Assembly (NCBI RefSeq): GCF_018143015.1
Contig: NC_054754.1
Location: forward strand, 21,390,875-21,454,874
Direction: 5' to 3'
Source: Lytechinus variegatus
Lineage: Eukaryota; Echinodermata; Echinoidea; Temnopleuroida; Toxopneustidae
Length of the DNA: 64,000 nt
Made by a program: the position numbers and the translations under genes. The notes beneath the pieces are model-generated. The model made no database searches. It worked only from the letters and a program-made list of their open reading frames with translations, and was not told the origin of the DNA. Shown here piece after piece: positions 22,601-33,956 of the stretch; within the stretch, counting starts at the first letter, position 1; every line of letters starts with the position of its first letter.

Positions 22601-25600
22601 CCAGAGTATCTGTAATAAAAAATCTGAACTAAAGGTCTTGTTAGAGGAGTTTAAACCTGACATTGTGCAAGGAACCGAGACATGGTTATCTTCTTCAATT
22701 CATAGCAATGAAATTTTCCCAGATGACTATGTAGTATTTCGACGGGATAGACAAGTGGGTCAGCATGGGGGTATCCTGACGGCATGCAGAAATGACTTGG
22801 TGATGTCACGTAAGGAGGAATTCGAGGGAGATGGTGAGATTCTTTGGACCCAGATTGAGCTTCAGGGTCGACGAACATTGTTGATAGGAACTGTCTATAA
22901 GCACAAACACGATGATAAAGATACAGTCAATGAACTGGAACAATCCTTTGGGAAAATAAGTAGGAAGGGTAAGCCTTATAACATATTGCTTTCAGGGGAC
23001 TTTAACCAACCAAATGTGAATTGGGAAGAGTCAACGATTTTGGCAAATCATGCTGCCTCCAAGGAGACAGCCCAGGCTCTCCTTGAAACTACAACTGGAT
23101 TTGATCTGACACAAGTTGTTAAGGAACCGACAAGGAAAAAAAATATACTTGATTTAATCTTCACAAACAACACTGGTCTTGTCAGTGATGTCAAGGTTAT
23201 TGCTGGGGTAAGTGACCATGACATTGTTATAGCTGACTTGAATTTGCAAGCGAGACGGAAGAGGCAACCTAGGAAGAGTTATTTCGTACGGAAGAAAGCA
23301 AACGTGGAACAAATCAACTCCAGCATAGATGATTTAGGGAGAACTTACTCTTTATTGCGAGAAGCTTCAGTGCAAGAGAAATGGGATTTGATAGAAGGGG
23401 GACTGAAAAGAATCATGAAGGCTCACATACCACAAAAGAAGGCCGCCAAGGTAAACAGCCTCCCATGGTTTAACATACAGCATCACCGATTGAGACGAAG
23501 AAAACAAAGACAGTACAACAGAGCTAAACGTTCAGGGAGAGCTTCAGATTGGGATAACTTTGTCTTGACTCAGAAGGCCTTGCGAAAGTCGCTAAACTCA
23601 GCAGAGCGTGAGTTTGTGTCTAATAGACTTTCGGATGCACTGAGGGATAATGTCAAGCAGTTTTGGTCTTACATGAAACGACTTGGCAATAGTGAGACAG
23701 GTGTAGCAGATCTGATAGTTAACAACAAAATAATTAGTGATGGAAGAGAAAAGGCAGAAGTCCTTAACGCTCAGTTTGCTGGAGTATTTACACAGGAGGA
23801 CTGTTCTAATATCCCGGAGTTGGGAACAAGCAACATCCCAGCCATTCCAGATTTGAAAATCTATGAAGAGGGTGTGCTCAAACAACTTCGGAACCTCGGT
23901 CCCAACAAAGCTCCAGGACCAGATCAGATTCCTCCTTGGTTCCTGCAGATGTTCGCGGATAAGTTGACACCTATTCTCACCGATCTGTTCCAAACATCAG
24001 TGGATACTGGCACCCTTCCCCGCCAATGGAAGGAGGCAAATATCTGTGCTGTGTTCAAGAAAGGAAATAAGCAATCACCTGATAACTATAGACCGGTTTC
24101 TCTGACATGTGTTCTGAGTAAAGTCCTGGAACACATTGTCCACTCCCACATTATGGACCACTTTGAAGACTACGGGATTCTGGTGGACTCTCAACATGGG
24201 TTCAGAGCGAGGCGTTCTACAGAAACACAGTTGATTTTAACAGTTAATGATGTGGCAAAAGCTCTTGATAGAGGAGATTCCATTCACATGGCAATATTGG
24301 ACTTCACAAAGGCCTTTGATAAGGTTCCGCACGAACGCCTCCTTTGTAAACTTAATTATTATGGAATAAAAGGAAATCTCCTAAACTGGATTCGGGGTTT
24401 CTTGACTGGAAGGTCACAGAGGGTAATATGTGAAGGGAGCACGTCATCCTCCAAAGATGTTGTATCAGGCGTTCCGCAAGGAACAGTTCTCGGACCATTG
24501 ATGTTCCTGACATATATCAACGACATGCCTGACAAGTTAAAATGTCAGGCTAGATTGTTCGCGGACGACTGTTTGTTGTATACCCCAGTCGCAAAAGAGG
24601 AAGACATGTGCAACTTGCAAGATGATCTTCGGTTGCTGGAAAAATGGCAAAGTACATGGAAAATGAGCTTCAATCCTTCAAAGTGCACCGTCTTGGCAGT
24701 ATCTAAGAAGAAATCGCCTCCTCTCAGGGACTATATTTTTTGTGGACAGGTGCTAGAAAAGGCAACGTCCCATCCTTATCTGGGGGTTCAGCTGGACAAT
24801 AAACTAACATGGAGGGAACAAGTGGATAAAACAGCTAACAAAGCCCACAAAACCCTTGGCTTTCTACGAAGAAATCTATGGTTCTGTCCAAGGGATGTCA
24901 AAGTCATAGCCTATAAATCGTTAGTCAGACCAGTATTAGAGTACGCCACTTGTGCATGGGATCCTTATAAAGCTGATCAAATCAGAACTCTTGAAGGGGT
25001 TCAACGAAAGGCAGCCCGTTTTTGCTGTGGTGATTATAGCCGCGAAAGTAGCGTTAGTGGAATGTTAAAAGACCTCCAACTCGATACGCTGGAAAGTAGA
25101 AGGGAAAAGAACAGACTGGCAATGATGTACAAAATCCAGAATAATAATGTTGATATAAACAAAGAGGAATACATTAACTTGATCTCGACAAGAGAGACAA
25201 GGAATAATAGTGGTACTCGCATAGAAGTGCCATTTGCCCGGACAGATACTTACAAAAACTCATTCTTTCCAAGAACAATCAGAGCTTGGAATGACTTGAA
25301 TCCTGATATAAAAAACAAAACATCAGTAGAAAGTTTTAGAGCAACACTCTAACCCACACGTGAGCAGCACGCTGGCGATTTGCAGACTACTGCCCTGCCG
25401 GTGTAAACTTCAGAAGGTTCAGAAGGGCACATAGAGGGCAGCGTTCACATTTATCAATTTTGTACTTCAAGTTTTACTTGCATCCGTAGCTTCATATTGC
25501 TTGATGTTTTTTTTTCAAATTTGCATTATTATACTGTATGAAATCATTTATTTAAACAATATTTTCAATAATATCACAGTGAATTTTACCGTTTTTATTG

Positions 25601-26115
25601 ATCTACTCACCTTAATTTTCAACACGATTTCTACTTCATTTTTATCAATGGAGCAGGAGAATTTGGTCTGGCGAGTTGAATAAATTTCAAGACGTATTAC
25701 TTGATCAGTGAGATACAAAGCTGTTTAATGGCACTGTCCTTAAAATTAGGTCAGTATACCTGGCAACTGAGCGCACTTTGCTAAGTGACTCGATTTTTTT
25801 GCTGATGCCCCGCGACCCACGGTACGCCACAGTAGACCATAATCTCACATACAAGCAAAAGTTAATGAACAGTATTTTTAGTGAATTACTACAAAATTAG
25901 ATTAAAGCTTATGAAAATATCTCCAAATCAGTATGCCCAAATGACTTTTGACAACTAAATAATTCTATCAGGTAGACCAATATCAGTATCACGTACTTAT
26001 ACACTCTCATTCTCCGACTTATAAACTTCCTATTTTCTCACCTTATTTTCGGCAATGTCTCTGTCACTGGGATATGTTTCACGATGCTGAGTTGCCATGT
26101 CTTTTGATACTCGTT
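19610..26115 (-). CDS. Unknown host gene family, copy U2: exons A, damaged B, C (long), D
   Basis: Minus-strand exons: A 26,042-26,115 (donor GTGAGA), B remnant 25,611 to about 25,690 (donor GTGAGT), C 20,029-20,157, D 19,610-19,666. A is nearly identical to U1. B keeps KFSCSIDKNEVEIVLKIK, but its 5' half and acceptor are replaced by a hAT fragment. C is 43 codons, phase 0-0, with SGSETHDDDDIMSEI at its end and GTAAGT. D follows attattatag and reads GPLRSDGGRHVSLRLPEE, then TGA. A 4.7-kb LINE sits antisense in the B-C intron. B is a 0-0 exon, so skipping it keeps the frame. The AATAAA of the other copies is lost. The copy may be decaying, or may make a B-less protein. Confidence 0.62.
20029..20157 (-). 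CDS. Exon C, copy U2 (long form)
   Basis: 129 nt, 43 codons, acceptor aag and donor GTAAGT. It shares EVLTIGVQPQD with the other copies and adds an acidic segment ending SETHDDDDIMSEI. U4 has the same segment in diverged form (SGSGTLDEEPMS), making this the likely ancestral structure. Confidence 0.7.
20430..20565 (-). repeat. tRNA-derived SINE, minus strand
   Basis: On the minus strand: GTGTGATCTAGTGGTTAGAG, then GTTGTGGGTTCGAATCCCCG (perfect B box) and TTCTGCC. It resembles the relic at 31,292-31,370. It is specific to U2 among the units and lies in the B-C intron. Confidence 0.7.
21754..25352 (+). CDS. LINE polyprotein: 2A-like, two PHD fingers, endonuclease, reverse transcriptase
   Basis: The ATG at 21,754 opens a hydrophobic N-terminus (MSSFNITIYILFWCLLGKYF), then residues 91-100 SGDINLNPGP, a 2A-like ribosome-skipping motif. 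A zinc finger (CSNCSKLFA, LKCCDCEDLFHVKC) follows and continues in the next frame as WICSNCKPEPCGMCDEM, with a second finger CDECNRWIHAHC. The two frames join by a single-base shift near 22,175. Next is an apurinic endonuclease-like domain (NFQSICNKKSEL, ETWLS, SGDFNQPN, SDHDIV). The reverse transcriptase shows NYRPVSLTCVLSKVLE, LDFTKAFDKVPHE, GVPQGTVLGP and LFADDCLLY. The end SFFPRTIRAWNDLNP is typical of CR1/L2-group LINEs. One frameshift is the only break I found. Confidence 0.92.
22024..22053 (+). other. 2A-like (StopGo) motif in the LINE
   Basis: Codes SGDINLNPGP after a hydrophobic run HFGYFLILLM. The known consensus is D-x-E-x-NPG/P; here the Glu position is Asn. In known elements the ribosome skips the Gly-Pro bond, releasing an N-terminal peptide of about 99 residues here. 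Confidence 0.7.
25688..25836. mobile_element. hAT right-end fragment interrupting exon B of U2
   Basis: Matches 1,335-1,490 (TTGATCAGTGAGATACA, GGTCAGTATA, CCACGGTACGCCACAGTAG). It replaces the 5' half of exon B and its acceptor, and unit sequence resumes at CATAATCTCACAT. Confidence 0.7.
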
Positions 26116-26576
26116 CTAGAAACCAAATATATATTGCAAAACATACACTTAAAATGACTAATTTATAGGGTCAGCTGGGTGCAACTGTTATTTTAGTCGT
26201 ATTTAACTATTTTCTAATTGTATTTTACTAGAAAATAGTTATTTCTGACTAGAATATTATGTCAAAATGTGACTGTCAGTGATTGCCATATCAGTTGCAC
26301 CTATCTGACTACTGGTTTAGTCAATTTGACTGAATTGTTCTGAGAGTGATAGGTTGACATTTCTATGCATGAAATGGAGAAAAAAATGAATGTTTCTTCC
26401 TTTTGTATTATTTTCCATTTTAATCGAAGAACAAAGTAATGTGCTCAAAATAGTTACAACGAACTTATACAGATGAAATAAATTTAGGCATGTACAGTAT
26501 ATGATATTTATCTATAAAAAGAAGTAAAACAAAACAGAATATTATATATAAGTAAATATCATAACCATTACCTAGG

Positions 26577-26875
26577 AGTGTTGTGGCCCAGTGGATAAGT
26601 CTACGGACTCTGAAACAGAAGGTCGTGGGTTCAAATCCCAGCCATGGCGTAATTTCCTTCAGCAAGAAATTGATCCACAATGTGCTGCACTTAACCCAGG
26701 TGAGGTAAATGGGTACCTGGCAGGAATTTATTCCTTGAAACGCAGCGCGCGTAACAGCTGCACTGCTAAAGCCATCAGGGTAATTACGCTGCATATACTG
26801 TAGAGCGCTTAGAGACTTCTGACAAAGTGAGTATTAAGCGCTATATAAGCAAGTAAAATTATTATTATTATTATA
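26577..26875 (+). repeat. tRNA-derived SINE with ATT tail
   Basis: A box TGGCCCAGTGGATAAGTC, B box GTGGGTTCAAATCCCAG, body TTCCTTCAGCAAGAAATTGA and GGTAAATGGGTACCTGGCAG, 3' end GCGCTATATAAGCAAG then (ATT)n. Complete in appearance. Same family as 32,457. Confidence 0.88.
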
Positions 26876-27207
26876 AAATAAAATTCTGTGAAAATGGAGA
26901 GATCCACTAAAAAGCAGTGCATGCTTGTATTGTGAAAAGCAGTGCTTGTATTGCATTCTCAGGCTCCAAATTAAATACATTATAAAACATCAAATAACTC
27001 GTAAAAATACTTTTCTGCCGTATAATTTTGATCTGTCCTTTATAACAAATTTATTCTCTTTCTTCTCACCACATCTCATTTAGCTTAATATCTACTAAAC
27101 GTTTTTTTTTTAGTTAACCAAATGTTAGTTACAAATTCCATCGATATTTGGTGATATGATTTTTCTCTTTTGCCAAACAGAGTCGATGGGGGCGAATCAA
27201 TACTACA

Positions 27208-27368
27208 CAGGGGCCGCGGAAGCAGGGGTCATGGGTTGGGAGGGGGTAGGGGGGCTTTAGCCCCCACTTTTTTCCAAAACTGTGTACAAAAACGTAAAAA
27301 TGACCATAAGATTGTTTTTTTTTGCATGGTCAGCCCCCCCCCCTTTGAAAACCGTTCCGCGGCCCCTG
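27208..27368. mobile_element. 161-bp MITE with CAGGGGCCGCGGAA ends
   Basis: Perfect 14-bp inverted ends CAGGGGCCGCGGAA, flanked on both sides by CTACA (27,203-27,207 and 27,369-27,373). U1 near 3,945 shows the empty ATACTACATAG. hAT-like ends, though the visible duplication is 5 bp, not 8. Confidence 0.85.
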
Positions 27369-27401
27369 CTACATCGTATGACATTTGATTTTTCTTTGTT
27401 A

Positions 27402-28008
27402 AAGGACAAGTCCACTCCAACAAAAACTTGATTTGAATAAAAAAGATAAAAAATCAGACAAGCACAATTCTGAAAAGTTCATCAAAATTGGATGTAAAAT
27501 AAGAAAGTTATGACATTTCAAAGATTTGCTTATTTTTAACATAATAGTTATATGAACGAGCCAGTAACATCCAGATGAGAGAGTCGATGATGTCACTCAC
27601 TCACTATTTCTTTTGTTTTTTATTGTTTGAATTATTCAATATTTCATTTTTTACGAATTTGACGATTAGGACCTCCTTGCCTGAAGCACAAAATGTTAAA
27701 ATAATGGTATTCCATGTGTTCAGGGAGGAATGAAACTGCATTTCACATGACAATGACAAGAAAATCAAAATATTTCATATTTCGTATAATAAAATACAAA
27801 AGAAATAGTGAGTGAGTGATGTCATCAAATCCCTCATTTGCATACCGACCGAGATGTGCATATCACTGTTTTGTAAAATGAAGCGAAACTATAAAATGTC
27901 ATAACTTTCTTATTTTACATCCGATTTTGATGAAATTTTCAGTGTTATGCTTGTTGATTTTTTCTCTTTTTATTTAAATCAAGTTTTTGTTGGGGTCGAC
28001 TTGTCCTT
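27402..28008. mobile_element. Palindromic MITE, AAGGACAAGTC family, copy 1
   Basis: Inverted arms beginning AAGGACAAGTCCACTCCAAC and, reversed, AAGGACAAGTCGACCCCAAC. Pairing extends hundreds of bp (ATCGGATGTAAAATAAGAAA in both arms). TA target at 27,400-27,401 and 28,009-28,010. Confidence 0.9.
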
Positions 28009-28100
28009 TATCTCTTTTTCTTACGTTTTGGTGCGGCACAAAGGTATCATCTTATAATTTGAGTACCCCCTCCTCCCCCGGGGCATTAACATGTATGAAG

Positions 28101-28267
28101 TGGTGATGGATCCTTATCAAATGATTGGCCGAAATCCATCACATGACCAGTCGTACATTTCAGCTGACGGGAAGATGTTTTAATGACCGATACTGATGAC
28201 TCGTTCTATTGACCGGTCATGGTTTTGAGATGAGGATGGCGTATCAAATAAGGATCCACATCACTAT
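28101..28267. repeat. Small imperfect palindrome, MITE-like
   Basis: Left arm GTGATGGATCCTTATCAAAT and right arm, reversed, GTGATGTGGATCCTTATTTG; further pairing around CATGACCAGTC/CATGACCGGTC. Boundaries and target duplication are unclear. Confidence 0.5.
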
Positions 28268-28984
28268 CTTTTAAAACATATACACATCATTATGGTTGAG
28301 CACTGGAATAATTACCCACACTTCATGTGTGTACCCATTATTCTTCCTAATGTCCTCAATTAAGGGGGGAAAAATTAACAGGGGCGAAATCGCCTCGAGC
28401 CGAGGGTGAAAATGCTTTTTTTTTGACGATTCCAAATGACCCAAGGTTAGATTTTGAAATTAATCAATTCTACTAACTAGTTTGCAAATAGGTCATATTT
28501 TTTTTGTACAGTAAAATAAGTACAAGAAATGGTGATGGGTGCAATATTGTAGAGTAGTGTTTGTGATATCTTGTCTGCTTCTGAAGTTAATTGTGTTAGA
28601 CACCTTTGTGGATACTATGTATACCTGCCTCTTGATACAGAAAGTGTTTTAGATTCAGGACTGTTTAAAAAGCTGGTATTAATTCAATGCTTGAATATAT
28701 ATGGTATGGGTTGAACCCTTATTTATAATGTACATGTAATTTTAGAACATGTTAAACTTAAGATCTCAACACGAGAAAAACATTTTTGGAGAGTAACCTC
28801 CAAATTTTCAGCTACTGATTGCAGCTTTTGTCAGTGAGATTTCTTCTTGTGTTGAGATGAGATTTAAAAAAAATAACAGTAACATTTTCAACCAATTTAG
28901 ATGAATTTTCATGATTGTATGATGTAATTTATCAGGGAAATCTTGTTCATGGTAAGTATCGTGAGAAATTATGTACAAATCTTA

Positions 28985-29592
28985 AGGACAAGTCCACCCC
29001 AACAAAAGTTTTATTTGAATAAAGAGAGAAAAATCCAACAAGCATAACACTGAAAATTTCACCGAAATCGGATGTAAAAAAAAGTTATGACATTAAAAGT
29101 TTCGCTTAATTTCACGAAAAACTTATATGAACATCCCGGTCGGTATGCAAATGAGGGAACTGATGACATCACTCTCTCACTATTTCTTTTGTATTTTATT
29201 ATATGAAATATGAAATATTCTAATTTTCTCCACATTGTCCTGTGAAACAAAGTTTTATTTATCTTTGAACATGTTCAATTACCTTTGCTTAACATTTTAT
29301 GGTTCAGTCAAGTGGGTCCTTATTGTCAAATCTGCAAAAATTGAATTACATGTAATGTGTAATTCGAACAATAAAAAAAACAAAAGAAATAGTGAGTGAG
29401 GGAAATCATTGATTCTCTCGTTTGCATTTGACTTAATTGTGCAAATAACTATTTTGTAAAACATAAGCGAAACTTTAAAATGTCATAACTTTCTTATTTT
29501 ACATCCGATTTTGATGAAATTTTCAGCATTATACTTGTCTGATTTTTCTCAATTGATTCGAATCAACACATTCATGAGGTGGAATTGTCCTT
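28985..29592. mobile_element. Palindromic MITE, AAGGACAAGTC family, copy 2
   Basis: Left end AGGACAAGTCCACCCCAAC, right end reversed AAGGACAATTCCACCTCATG. The interior is shared with 27,402-28,008 (TCACTATTTCTTTTGTATTT, TGACATCA). TA at both sides. Confidence 0.88.
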
Positions 29593-29615
29593 TAAGATTT
29601 AGAGATAAGAATTAT

Positions 29616-29870
29616 GGGCCCATTTGCTGAACTCAGGTCTAACTCGGAGCGTGATGTAAAGAATTTTTTCTTCTGACCGGATAACTAATGGTAGGTCAAT
29701 CACATTTCACACTGAAATTGGTGATAACTATACTGATAAGTAAGTTTCTTCGACATCATGGAACAATAGTCTAGTATACACGAAATGAATACAATTTCAG
29801 TGAAATTTGACATAATGTTGTTCCATAATTTGAGAAAAGATTTAGACCAAACCTGACTTCAATACAGGCT
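29616..29870. repeat. Diverged palindromic element
   Basis: Left GGGCCCATTTGCTGAACTCA and right, reversed, AGCCTGTATTGAAGTCAGG pair loosely around CAGGTyTrrnC. A poorly preserved MITE is the likeliest reading. Confidence 0.35.
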
Positions 29871-30504
29871 GTGAAGATTAACTTTTGACTGACTGAGGTG
29901 AGGCTGAAAGTAGGATAACTTTATTTTGAGGAAAGTACATTTTTCTAGTTCACCAATATCAGATTTCTATATATGACATGGAATGATTGGCACATTATAT
30001 CAAAAAGTTTTTGTATGATCCGACTTTATAATATTATCTAAAATTGAATTGGGAATAATGTAACATTATGCATCTGAATTTGCAAGAAATATTGAATACA
30101 TTAAGATGTTTTTCACCGTGATGCTTGATATTATACGTGGTTTTCTACCCGTGTGTTGACTTTTACAATTGTGCCTTACATGTGCCTCAATTTTAGGCTT
30201 CCACCGACCTTAATGATCGTTTTGGCCAAGCTTTCGTCCTCTCCTGTAGACTTTCTCAAGCCGATTAATCAGTCACAAAGTTTGCTGCCTGTGGTTGGTT
30301 GAAGCTTAAAATTGTTTCAATTTATCATCCCCAACTGATGAAAGTTTCCGTATTATGCCTTACATGTATGTTGATGTCGTAATGTATTCAAATTGTGTGT
30401 GTTTCTTATTTGTCATCGATAATGTAAATATCCTCTAGGATTGTAGGCATATATATTTCTGATTTGATTTGCTTAAAGCCTGTATTGAGTTTGTTACATC
30501 TTAA

Positions 30505-31083
30505 CGGAAACCAAAACCTTCAAAAAGGAGCAAGCTTATTGGAAAGGGTAAAATGAGAGGAACAATTTTTACAAATTTTTCATCAAAATCGTTCATGAAA
30601 GAAGCCAGTTATGGACATTTAAAAAGTCTTGTTGTACTTTCTATGGGGATCCTCAAATTGGCAAACGCACTTTTAAATTGCTGATTTTGTGGACAACTCT
30701 CCCTTTGTTTTGTACACAAATTTTCAGATTTTCTCCTTTATATTACATATTTCACATTATCTCATCCTGATCTTGACATATGTGGTGTGAATTATAATTT
30801 CCCATGACATATGTTGTGCTCAGAAGGAGGCAAGATGCAATTTGAAAGATAACGAGTAAAATCTGAAAATTTGTGTACAAAACAAATGGAGAGTTATCCA
30901 CAAAATCAGCCAATTTGAAGCATGTTTCCAATTTGAGGATCCCATAGATAGTACAAGACATTTTAAACGTCCATAACTGGCTTCTTTCATAACCGATTTT
31001 GATGAAACTTTAAAAAAAAAATTGTTCCTCTCATTTTACTCTTTCCAATAAGTTTGCTTCTCTTCTTGGGTTTTGGTTTCTTT
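30505..31083. mobile_element. Long palindromic MITE, GGAAACCAAAACC ends
   Basis: Arms of about 280 bp: GGAAACCAAAACC, GCTTATTGGAAAG, AAGAAGCCAGTTATGGAC and CCAAATTG-type blocks recur in reverse order on the right. Transcribed, it would fold into a long double-stranded hairpin. Confidence 0.8.
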
Positions 31084-31291
31084 GAAAGTGCGTCTAAAGC
31101 TTTGATAAGCTATGTAATCGGAACTTTACTCTCGTGTCATCTTACATTCCAATATTACAAAAGTTTTATGGCGGTGGATGGGTTTTCTGCCATTCATTAT
31201 GTAGGAAAAGTATGAATTGAGATTAAAAAAAAAGTTATCTTGTGCCTTCTTATGGGACCATTCTAATTGTTCTTTAGACAGAACCTTTTAA

Positions 31292-31370
31292 AGAGTTGTA
31301 TGGTCTAGTGGTTTAGAGCATTGGATTATAGTCCCAAGGTTGTGAATTCAAATCCCTGCTCTGCCATTGC
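31292..31370 (+). repeat. tRNA-like SINE head
   Basis: TATGGTCTAGTGGTTTAGAG (A box) and GGTTGTGAATTCAAATCCCT (B box), then GCTCTGCC. The arrangement matches the SINE at 20,430-20,565. No acceptor-stem pairing; not a functional tRNA. Confidence 0.6.
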
Positions 31371-31719
31371 ACTCCACTTTTTACAAAAAAACAGAGAGTA
31401 ATATCTGACATCTGTAAGGTCAGCCAGTGTACCTGATTAACTTAGATGTAAAATGTTTCCTGTCTAATTGGTTATATACCAGCATTTTACCAGAAAAAAG
31501 AGCTGTCCTGCTGAGTTCCTACGAGAGTTACCTTAAAAAATTAACAGAAACAGTTATCTTACAAATTTAGTGGTTGCATATCAAAAAGCTGTATAGAAGG
31601 TAAATATTATGAGTTAAATTCTAAGCAAATTCCATACTGTGGTTTTGTGACAAAAAGAGAGAAAAAACAACGCAATTTATTATTTTAGTTTTGTTTGAGC
31701 TTGAAATATGGATTCTTTA

Positions 31720-32211
31720 AAGGGGAAGTTCACCCTGACAAAAAGTTTATGGTAAAAATAGCAGAAAAAATAATAAAAGATATTGCCAAAGGTTTGAGAA
31801 AAATTAATCAAATAATTAAAAAGTTATTACAATTTCAGTTATTTGATTTGTGACGTGATATGCTAGCAGCATTCCTGCATAGCGAATGGTAAAAAATCAA
31901 TGAAATGTCATTTTCTCAGAAAATTTAAAAAGGCTTTCACTGTACTTTTTGTATATCAATAGACAAATCATTTCACACCCGATCATGATAGAAAACAAAA
32001 TTAAGTCATCAGGAACCATACAAAATTTGAAATTCATGCATTTTATATTACATAATACATGGGGCAACTGCTTGACGTCATAAATCCAAAATTTTGAACT
32101 CTTATAACTTTCTTACTCTTTAACGGATTTTCCTCAAACCTTCACCAATATTTTTTACTATTTTTTCTGCTATTTTTACAACAAAGTTTTCTTCAGGGTG
32201 AACTTCCCCTT
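31720..32211. mobile_element. Palindromic MITE, AAGGGGAAGTTCACCC ends
   Basis: Ends AAGGGGAAGTTCACCCTGA and, reversed, AAGGGGAAGTTCACCCTGAA; arms share AGCAGAAAAAATA and GGTTTGAG. TA target at 31,718-31,719 and 32,212-32,213. Confidence 0.9.
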
Positions 32212-32456
32212 TAATCATCATATTATCCACACCATAAGAGTTTTAGGACATAATATACAGTTTCATATATGTATAATGTGGTGATGGGCTGGAAAAGTGA
32301 TAAACAAACCTTTAGGGCATTAAAAGAGGTGTTAAAATTTTGATAAAGTTTGAGTTTATTATGATCTAACTCTAGTAATGTTGTATGTATATCAATGCAA
32401 ATTTAAGGAGTTTTCGCTCATCAATGTATGGAGGATTCGAGAAAAAATAAAATGTA

Positions 32457-32745
32457 TTGTGGAGCGTTGTGGCCCAGTGGATAAGTCTTCTGACTTTGAA
32501 ACAGAGGGTCGTGGGGTCGAATCCCAGCCATGGCGTTATTTCCTTCAGCAAGAAATGTATCCACATTGTGCTGCACTTTACTCATGTGAGGTGAATGGGT
32601 ACCCGGCAGGATTAATTCCTTGAATGCATGAGCGCTGAAAGGCAGCTCAATCTAAAGCCGGGGTAATAATAATAATAAAAAACGCGCCTCGGAATAGAAT
32701 ATTTCTAGATAGATGGCGCTATATAAATGCCTATTATTATTATTA
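32457..32745 (+). repeat. tRNA-derived SINE, second full copy
   Basis: TGGCCCAGTGGATAAGTCTT (A box), GTGGGGTCGAATCCCAGCC (B box), body as at 26,577 with a small (AAT) insertion near 32,670, 3' end GCGCTATATAAATGCC then (ATT)n. Confidence 0.85.
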
Positions 32746-32754
32746 TTGAAAATG

Positions 32755-33440
32755 TCCATCATGACAAAGAACAACAAAGGCAAGTCTTTGTCGTAATTTG
32801 GTGAATCTAGAGAGCAGTTTATTCCTGGATTTTTTTGCAAACGACCTATTTGCAGTGTTTCTCCTGCTCCGAAATGTAGGACAAAATTGCTGTTCCGGTA
32901 CACTGATTTTAGACAAAGTCCTCCCAGTTGTTCTTTGTCATTTGACGGGCGTCTTTAATACGTTTTCTGTCATGTCTGTGTTCTGGACTCCTATGTAGGC
33001 CACGGAGCAAAAATCCCAGATGTGGCATCCATTTCACTGTAAGTTCAGAGTATAAGCTAGTTGTATACAAATTCAAAGCATTAGTGTATACTGCATTTTG
33101 ATGACTATGTAGCAGTTTCATAAATGAAATTAATTTCATTTCTAAAGATTTCTTGTCATTCTGTAGTGGCATAAGGATGTTGACATTGTGCCTTGAAGGA
33201 AAGTCTACCCCAGCCTTTTGTTGAACAACAAATTAAAATTGGGTATTGATTTTAAAAAGATGTCATCGTGATATGTCTATTGCCTGGTGTGTGATTATCA
33301 ATAGTTGTGGACCAAAATGGCCAATTCCAAACTTGTAGTACCGTACAAATGAAATATTTACTCTTTATAAAACATGAAATGATTATAGGTTTACAAACAT
33401 ATTCATTGTGATGGAAGTAAAGTCTGGGATGTGATGTATG
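32755..33440. other. Unassigned U2 sequence
   Basis: No exon or known element recognised. A weak inverted pair GACAAAGAACAAC / GTTGTTCTTTGTC spans 32,763-32,940, hinting at another old palindromic element. Confidence 0.35.
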
Positions 33441-33443
33441 ATG

Positions 33444-33955
33444 AAGGTCAAGTCCATCTAAGAAAAATGTTGATTTGAATAAAAAAGAGAAAAAATCAAA
33501 CAAGCCTAACACTGAAAATTTCATCAAAATCGGATGTAAAATCAGAAAGTTATGGCATTTTAAAGTTTTGCTTCATTTCACAAAACAGTTATATGCACAT
33601 CTCGGTCGGTATGCAAATGAGGAACTGATGACATCACTCACTCACTATTTCTTTTGTATTTTATTATATGAAGTATGACATATTTTTTTTCCCGTCATTG
33701 TCATGTGAAATAAAGTTTCATTCCTCCCAGAACACGTGGAATTCCATTATTTTAACATTTTGCACTTTAGGCAAGGAGGTCAAATTCGAAAGAATTGAAA
33801 TATTGTATAATTCAAACAATAAAAAAACAAAAGAAATAGGGAGTGAGTGACATCATCGAATCTCTCATTTGGATGTAACTGGCTCGTTTATATAACTATT
33901 TTGTTAAAAATAACCGAATTGCTTCAAATCATTTATCTGAGGTGGACTTGACCAT
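33444..33955. mobile_element. Palindromic MITE, AAGGTCAAGTCC variant, copy 1
   Basis: Same interior as the AAGGACAAGTC family, with variant ends AAGGTCAAGTCCATC and, reversed, AATGGTCAAGTCCACCTCAG. Directly abuts the next copy. Confidence 0.82.
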
Positions 33956-33956
33956 T

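Larger units (their letters stand above)
20698..25425 (+). mobile_element. Near full-length CR1/L2-like LINE with 2A-like motif
   Basis: 4,728 bp between 6-bp target duplications GGCACA (20,692-20,697 and 25,426-25,431). The untouched site is read from U1 (TAGCACATAGAGGGC). It has a leader of about 1,050 bp with a GC-rich patch near 20,920-21,020, one protein region 21,754-25,352, and a short 3' UTR ending in two TTCAGAAGG units in place of poly(A). It is inserted antisense in an intron of gene copy U2. Confidence 0.9.

Noticed and set aside
26590-26660. tRNA-like sequence with good A and B boxes
   Set aside because: SINE head: a conserved SINE body and ATT tail follow and the acceptor stem does not pair. 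The same holds for 9,280-9,360, 20,500-20,560, 31,292-31,370 and 48,283-48,360.
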